A program made the translations under genes and the position numbers. The notes beneath the pieces are model-generated. The model made no database searches. It saw only the letters and a list, made by a program, of their open reading frames with translations, and had not been told where the DNA came from. 64,000 nt of DNA from assembly GCF_032854445.1 (NCBI RefSeq), contig NC_088296.1, forward strand, positions 18,465,485 through 18,529,484, in the 5' to 3' direction. Positions 58,333-64,000 of the stretch are shown here, in pieces (position 1 is the first letter of the stretch; every line of letters begins with the position of its first letter). This stretch comes from Liolophura sinensis. Lineage: Eukaryota; Mollusca; Polyplacophora; Chitonida; Chitonidae.

Positions 58333-59585
58333 CATTCTCACTCCTTCCGAAAAAAAAAAAAGTCAACGAAAGTCTGACTTGATTTACCAAGGCCATATCT
58401 AGCATGTCTAGAACCATTTTAGTTCCACAAAATGTTTGAACTACCAAACAACATTGAAACTTTATTAAAACAAACAAGGAAACGCACCAAAACTTGATGG
58501 TGATTTTGACCCTTATTAAGTATTTACAAATTACCAATAACAAGTTATGATTTCCTGCAAATTTCTTTTGTCCCCAGACTTGCTGGAAAATATTATTTTA
58601 AGCATTTTATAAAATCTTTATGCAAATTACTATGTCACTTATAATGTTTGTGATCAGAATCTGCAATTATTTTCTAGATATGACCCAATTGTCCACAAGA
58701 CAATATATATACATGTATACGTAGATATAACACAGAGTACAGGAACCACAAAGTAATGTATTTCACTTAACGTTTAGCATTTTTCAAGCGATACGTTTGG
58801 CTTGATTTTTATTGATTTATCAACCATATAGGTTCCCTTGAAGTGAAGAGTTTTTGTGTGTGAAAGATGGTTAATGTTTTGGCAGCAAAAGTATAATTTT
58901 AAGGTTTTTACGTACATGTAATTGTGAGAGAGGATTTTGACATACCAACCACAGAGGTTCATAGGAGTCGTCGGGACGAGCCGGTATTTGGTTCGTCGAT
59001 TAAATGAAAAGGCTCAGTAACTGGTTATATTCATTCAATTTGAGGTTGTTGTTTTTTTTCTGAAAGAAATATTGAAAGTTCAAAGATCCGCAAGGCAACC
59101 TGTTCGCGTTATGAGTTATTTCCCTTTTATCTCCATGATCCTCTGCATTGATTTGATTTAAAAAGGCAATTTTTGGAAGTGGATGGGCATATGAAATCAA
59201 ACGTGGTAAATAGTAAGCTTCTTAAGTCTCTGCCAAATCGGTCTTCACGAATAATTTGGCGTACTTTGGCTTCCGATCGCTCTGTTTTTGATCGCACGTG
59301 GTCTGACTGGTTTCCTCCCCGTGATGTCAGGTGGCGCTGATATCTTGAACTCCTTTCAACGGCAGCACGCAGGTTACATCCGGGTTTCGTTTTCGGGAAT
59401 CAGAAGTGTGATAAATGGATTTCTAACATCCTTTTACAGAGTCAAGAGTGGCAACAACATGTTCCATAAGCCATTAATGCATGACCATTCTGTCTTGATT
59501 CATAACTATTGAATATTTTTTGAAAGTGGTATCAAGACCAGTTGCTCACGTATTGAATTTCAGTCAGTCTAGACTGATACTCTAG
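58333..59585. other. Gene-free stretch upstream of RNF180-like gene
   Basis: AT-rich unique DNA. Open frames (for example 59288-59512) are not recognised. Confidence 0.45.
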
Positions 59586-59589
59586 GTTG

Positions 59590-59752
59590 TTAGCTTTCTG
59601 CATAGGTCTTTCTTCACAGTTTACTGGACTGGTATCCTGGAATACAGTAACTGCTGCATGCGTTGGTTATTGGTTTGCAGTATCAGCTAGGAAGCCAGCT
59701 TGAGTTCATGTATAGGCAGTGATAATTACTTTAATCAATGAAGGATAGTAAA
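59590..59752. repeat. Inverted repeat pair 2, right arm
   Basis: CACAGTTTACTGGACTGGTA, GGAAGCCAGCTTGAGTTCAT, GGCAGTGATAATTACTTTAA, TCAATGAAGGATAGTAA. Inverted to 56610-56765, about 2.8 kb apart. Confidence 0.8.
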
Positions 59753-60014
59753 GTACAAAAATTAAAAATTTTTGTATCTCAAATTGTCCATCAAAACAAA
59801 CCAGGAAAAAAAGAAATTCAATTTCGGTTGAAAGAAAAACTCAGTTTTACCAAGAAAGTGGTGGTGGGTACCTGGAAAGTGATTTCTTTGAACCCCTGCA
59901 AACTTAAATACATGTATGTAGGTGAAATACAGCGGGTACTATCCCACAGTAGGTCAGTGTTTGGCTTCTACATGTACATGTAATGCTACATAAACTGTTC
60001 TTGTTTATTTTCAG

Positions 60015-60157
60015 GTCAGCAAATCCACCAGTCTGTCCCCCCCCCCCCACCACTCCCCTCTCCGAGTCATTGTGATAAAATATTCCTGAAGTGAATCACT
60101 AGATTACATGTACAGTGGTGATGAGACGGAGAGGTCAACTGAGTTTTAAGGTCAGAC
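60015..60157 (+). other. Possible 5' UTR segment of RNF180-like gene
   Basis: An acceptor-like TTGTTTATTTTCAG ends at 60014. The following stretch has a poly-C tract (about 60039-60050) and an in-frame TGA at 60140-60142 before the start codon at 60158. It could be a 5' UTR exon, but no transcript evidence is available. Confidence 0.35.
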
Positions 60158-60272
60158 ATGACGTCCTGGGTGTACAAGTGTAGACGGTGTCGCTGTGCCC
60201 TGTTAACAGATCGGTCCCTGCTTACCTCCCATGAGGAGCCGTTGACTGGGGCAGGAGAGTCTGCATTGACAG
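60158..60272 (+). CDS. RNF180-like E3 ubiquitin ligase, coding exon 1
   Basis: ATG at 60158 is the first after an in-frame TGA at 60140. It reads MTSWVYKCRRCRCALLTDRS and on, with a CxxCxC cluster at residues 8-13, the N-terminal cysteine knuckle of RNF180 (Rines). The donor ACAG|GTAAGT (GT at 60273) is strong and leaves one base, matching the first two bases (AC) after the acceptor at 62792 to form Asp39. Encodes 38 complete codons. Confidence 0.75.
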
Positions 60273-61329
60273 GTAAGTCCATACCAGTTTGACGGGGTAA
60301 GAAACTATATCAGCGGGGAGTGATAACAGAACCTTACTGTTTTATTAAAAGGAACATGTATTGCAAATCTTCAAACCCTAACGGACTTTTGGGACAATAC
60401 ATTTGTCAGATAACAGAGTTAAGATCCCAGCTAACTGTACACAGACAACAGATTTTCAGTGAAAAACACTGTTTTCTTCCTGTTAGTCAAAACCAAGCTT
60501 TGTTAGATGTTAAAGAAACTCTGTTTATTAATAAACTGTATTAACCTGGTCTGAATGGAAGCCATTGGCCAAAGGTCTTGAGCATTTGACCACACTGGTG
60601 TATTAATTAACCATGCATTGTTGTACATTGTTTAAGAATATAATGTTTGATGTGCATAATGAACTGTTTAATGTGCATAATGAACTGTATTATATTGTTT
60701 GGTTTTACACCAATTTATAAAGATAACTATTATTATAATTTTTGATATCTCTTTGTGTATAGCTGTTCAGAACACTTTCACATGTCCGTACTTGAAAATT
60801 TGTTGTCCCAGTGACCTTTTACATCCTGGAAACATGCCAATTTATAAAGCCTGTCAAACTGTTACACTTCATTCCTTGAAACTGCAGTGTGAATACAAAG
60901 ATGTAGAAAGTTGAGAAGGCTAACTTGTTGTTTTATTTTATCATTTCTCCATTTAAGAAAAATCTTACTTTTATACCTATATGTACGTGTATAGTTTTTG
61001 CAGTACAACTGAATGAACTGGGCATAGTCTCATTGTAATTGTCCAACCTTTTTTCCAACTTTGCAAGGTGTTTATTCAGGCATATTGTGAAGGCATTATG
61101 CTTTGTTGACTGATAAAATTATGCTTTGTGTGAAGCCCTGCTATTGACCAAGTTTTGTCTCCAAAATCACATTAAAATATGCATAAATTGCATTGAAAGT
61201 TGCTCTTTCGTGTGTGAAAAGATTGGAGAATTAGGGTTATTGCTCTGAGGGGCTATATTATTGTGCTAACAGGAAAACGTGTCCAAGTAGTCTTATAGGT
61301 ATCACCAGAGGAACGCTTCACTTCACAAT

Positions 61330-61880
61330 TTAAACCAATGACAAATGATATTAGGGGGCCTCCGTGGCTCGGTTAGCGCACTAGCACAGCGTAATGACCC
61401 AGGAGCCTCTCACCAATGCCGTCGCTGTGAGTTTAAGTCCAGCTCATGCTGGTTTCCTCTCCGGCCGTATGTGGGAAGGTCTGCCAGCAACCTGCGGATG
61501 GTTGTGTCTGGTTTGTCTCTGCCTGGTTTCATGCCACCAAAATGCTGGCTGTCGTGGTTTAAGTGAAATATTCTTGAGTACGGCGTAAAAACACCAACCA
61601 AATAAATAAATAAATAAATCAAATGATATTACAGCTGGAATAAACCAATGACAAATGATATTACAAACTGGAATAAACCAATGACAAATGATTTTACAAA
61701 CTGGAATAAACCAATAACAAATGATATTACAAACTGGAATAAACCAATAACAAATGATCTTACAAACTGGAATAAACCAATAACAAATGATCTTACAAAC
61801 TGGAATAAACCAATGACAAATGACATTACAAACTGGAATAAACTAATGACAAATGATATTACAAAGTGGAATACTGAACT
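61330..61880. repeat. 33-bp minisatellite, about 8 units, split by a SINE
   Basis: Unit AAACCAATGACAAATGATAT TACAAACTGGAAT. The first unit begins at about 61332, is cut at 61353 by the SINE-A, and resumes at 61620; regular units continue to about 61875. Both strands are open (NDITNWNKPMT; FVIGLFQFVIS) because the period is divisible by three. It lies in intron 1 of the RNF180-like gene. Confidence 0.9.
61342..61631 (+). mobile_element. SINE-A, full length, inserted in minisatellite
   Basis: Head GGGGGCCTCCGTGGCTCGGT, then the insert characteristic of the long form (AGCGTAATGACCCAGGAGCC), then GTGAGTTTAAGTCCAGCTCA, body, and (AAATA)n. A perfect 12-bp duplication CAAATGATATTA stands at 61342-61353 and 61620-61631, and it is itself part of the minisatellite unit. 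Confidence 0.95.
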
Positions 61881-62149
61881 TGCATGACTTTTATAAGCAC
61901 TGACTGCACTTAAAACATATGATTTGTCATAAAATGACCTGGAATTAAAGCCGTCAACTTCTGTAGAGTCTATGTACATGTAGTTTATCCACATAACTCT
62001 AGGTTATCATCAGATGTAAATCATATCTTTTATGTCTAGTGTCTTATCTGGTACTGCATTTAACCAGTTTATTATACTGAGGATGATAAGGGGATTGAGT
62101 GCTGTGAAGTGAACTCACAGCTTTTTTTTTCAATACAGGTACAGCATAT

Positions 62150-62302
62150 GTTCTGTATGTGGGAAGGTCTGTCATCAACCTCTGGATGGTCATGGGTTTC
62201 CCCCCGGGCTCTCCCCGGTTTCCTCCCACCATAATGCTGGCCGCCGTCATATAAGTGAAATATTCTTGAGTAGGGCGTGAAACACCAGTCAAATAAATAA
62301 AA
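62150..62302 (+). mobile_element. SINE-A, lacking head
   Basis: GTGGGAAGGTCTGTCATCAA, CTGGATGGTCATGGGTTTCC, TGGCCGCCGTCATATAAGTG, AAATAAATAAA. In intron 1 of the RNF180-like gene. Confidence 0.85.
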
Positions 62303-62792
62303 GCATGTGCTTTCATCGTACACGCACATGTATTTCACCTTTTCAGTAAGTTACCAAGTGATGCAGTTTTCTTTATTCTGATTATTTCACCCACCTTATA
62401 GCTATTTGTGCCATTTGATTAATTTCTTATCAGATACACTTATGTTTTGGCATTAAAAGAATCGTTTTAAAACTTTTTTATGCTTCTAAGAGAGCAATTT
62501 TACAAACCAGACTTACCGTAAAATGCAGTATTTGTCTCCATATAAAGTCAGAGAACGGATGATACAAAATTTGCAATTTTACTTGAAATGATATCGAACT
62601 GTTAAAGACTAGAAAAAGTGTAAAACTCTCTGATTGCATTTAATTGTTTGAAGAAAAAAAATGAAAATATGTGATTGAAGATGTTTCTTGATGTGCATGT
62701 GATTTTCTGTTTTACTTTTTGATCTGTAAGTTCTGGGACTTTGTATTTATAAGCAGGAAGTAATCAGTGTTTTGTGTTTTCTGATTGTGCAG

Positions 62793-63802
62793 ACTGTGAC
62801 AGAAAATCCACGGTCTGGTATGTATCCACCGAAGACTCCTGTCCAGACTGGGTGACCAGGTGCTTGAACAAAGGAGAGTGGTGTAAAGGGAAGCTACTGT
62901 GTCCAAAGTGCCGTGGCAGACTAGGATCATTCGACTTCACTTCCTCTCAGAGGTGTCACTGCGGTGCAGAAATATGCCCTCCAATACACATCAACAAAAA
63001 CAGGGTCGACTGTTTCTCCGAGAAACTGGATGTGGGAATGAAAATAACTGACTGGGAAGCGGAGAATACTGAAGTGGAAATGACGAACAGATGCGGCAGT
63101 GGAGAAGCAAGGATGGCTGCAGTTAGAGTTGTCTCCCCTTATGAACCTTGCGCTTATGTTGCAGCAGACAGAGCTCAAAGCACAGAACGTACGCAGCATT
63201 GTGATGGAGGAACAGTGAGAAAGCTGTGCAGTAGCAAATGTAACGAAAGGCCAGACGTGAACAGTGTTGGTAGAGACGTTAGTATATCGGGTGGCAACGA
63301 AAGTAGAAACTGTACACATTGGCCTAATTTACGGGAAAACCCCAGTCATAATACTCAACCGGACACAAATTGTGACCAATCAGCATGTAATTTAGCGAAA
63401 TCTCAAGAGAAAGCCGTGGATCAGGTGGACCAGTTGTGGATGCACAGTCCGTCGACGGGTGTAGGCAAGGAAGCGCATTCGCAGAGGTTCTCATCCAAGC
63501 GCAGGCCTCGACACAAACGCGTCGCAAGTGACTGCAGCTGGCTGCGTGATAAACAGTGTTTAGACTTTGCAACGACAACCACCACACCTCCGCCCAACAA
63601 TCTGCCTCGCAGTACCAATAGCTGTGACAATCTCAACTCTATCTCTGTAGGGGCGGAGGATGGTCAGTCTCGTCAACATGGTAACCGCAGTGTCCCGATT
63701 TCGACAAGCCTACTGGGGAAGCGATACGGCCATAGGAGAGCCCAGTCAATGACCGTCACCAGTAACAGGTTTGAATTCCTGCAGGAGGATGTTGAGTCTC
63801 AG
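62793..63802 (+). CDS. RNF180-like E3 ubiquitin ligase, coding exon 2
   Basis: Acceptor TTCTGATTGTGCAG (AG at 62791-62792). The exon opens with the RNF180-specific N-terminal domain: VWYVSTEDSCPDWVTRCLNK, GEWCKGKLLCPKCRGRLGSF, DFTSSQRCHCG, HINKNRVD. The CPxC (residues 75-78) and CxC (93-95) with W, GKL, RLG and F-x-F spacing follow the family. Then come about 170 residues of polar, low-conservation linker, a basic patch SSKRRPRHKRVASDC near residues 270-287, and GKRYGHRRAQSM near 347. The exon closes with a donor TCTCAG|GTACAG (GT at 63803), phase 0, after 375 codons in total. The frame would otherwise stop at 63826. The RING finger and C-terminal membrane anchor expected for RNF180 must lie to the right of the window. 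In vertebrates it ubiquitinates proteins at the endoplasmic reticulum; here the role is inferred from family only. Confidence 0.8.
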
Positions 63803-64000
63803 GTACAGTTAGGTTTTGGCCTATAGCGTCGTGAAATTTTATTTAATGATTTACTGCCATAAGCAAGAATGTTTACATATGTACATGTATATGCCTATCG
63901 TGATGGGTGGTACATTGGTATGGCGTTGTCAGAGAGTGTGACTGTCGCCACTCCATACAACTATAACCGATTTATATGCATGTAGACATATCAAATTTCT
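63803..64000. other. Intron 2 of RNF180-like gene, incomplete
   Basis: No further exon before the window edge. Confidence 0.5.

Noticed and set aside
62774-62792. ATG at 62774 as the start of the RNF180-like protein
   Set aside because: It lies upstream of a good acceptor AG at 62792, and an upstream exon supplies the expected N-terminal cysteine cluster in phase.

Overview
The window is animal nuclear DNA: AT-rich, intron-rich and loaded with repeats, with no operon-like packing. The most abundant repeat is a tRNA-derived SINE (called SINE-A here) ending in (AAATA)n, with at least 33 full or partial copies on both strands. An acetylcholine-binding-protein-like gene (a family known to me from molluscs and some annelids), the SINE-A consensus and an L1/Tx1-like LINE together suggest a lophotrochozoan, most likely a mollusc. 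I cannot name the species from sequence alone.

Only three protein genes can be supported, each by splice sites whose phases agree. (1) Minus strand, 15580-20340: a secreted, soluble Cys-loop ligand-binding protein resembling acetylcholine-binding protein (AChBP). Exon 1 (signal peptide), exon 2 and the terminal exon are visible; one exon of about 110 nt is missing. A relic of a second copy's 3' end lies at 18915-19100, cut by a SINE. (2) Plus strand, 35633-46887: a three-exon, 439-residue major facilitator transporter. Its 9-kb second intron holds a LINE, many SINEs, a MITE and a 215-bp inverted repeat. (3) Plus strand, 60158-63802 and beyond the right edge: the 5' two coding exons of an RNF180-like E3 ubiquitin ligase; its RING finger would lie outside the window.

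Region by region: 1-5.8 kb is SINE relics and unassigned DNA. 6.26-6.55 kb is a 36-bp minisatellite. 6.97-11.62 kb is a 52-bp satellite of about 89 units with a higher-order block near 1,041 bp. 11.7-15.5 kb is a cluster of SINEs. 15.5-20.4 kb is the AChBP-like locus, whose interior carries a GC-richer foldback structure at 17.48-18.06 kb. 21.3-22.8 kb holds diverged duplications and a repeat with an internal 47-bp array. 27.27-29.52 kb is two adjoining coding-frame-compatible minisatellites (27 bp and 33 bp). 29.9-34.5 kb is microsatellites, SINEs and a MITE. 34.94-35.51 kb is a 131-bp tandem repeat immediately before the transporter gene. 46.9-60 kb is SINE-rich intergenic DNA with two inverted-repeat pairs. 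60-64 kb is the RNF180-like gene.

The genes show no functional connection with one another. Most of the information in the window concerns repeat biology and the AChBP-like locus. Nearly all other open frames are shadows of tandem repeats or SINEs and are not annotated as genes.
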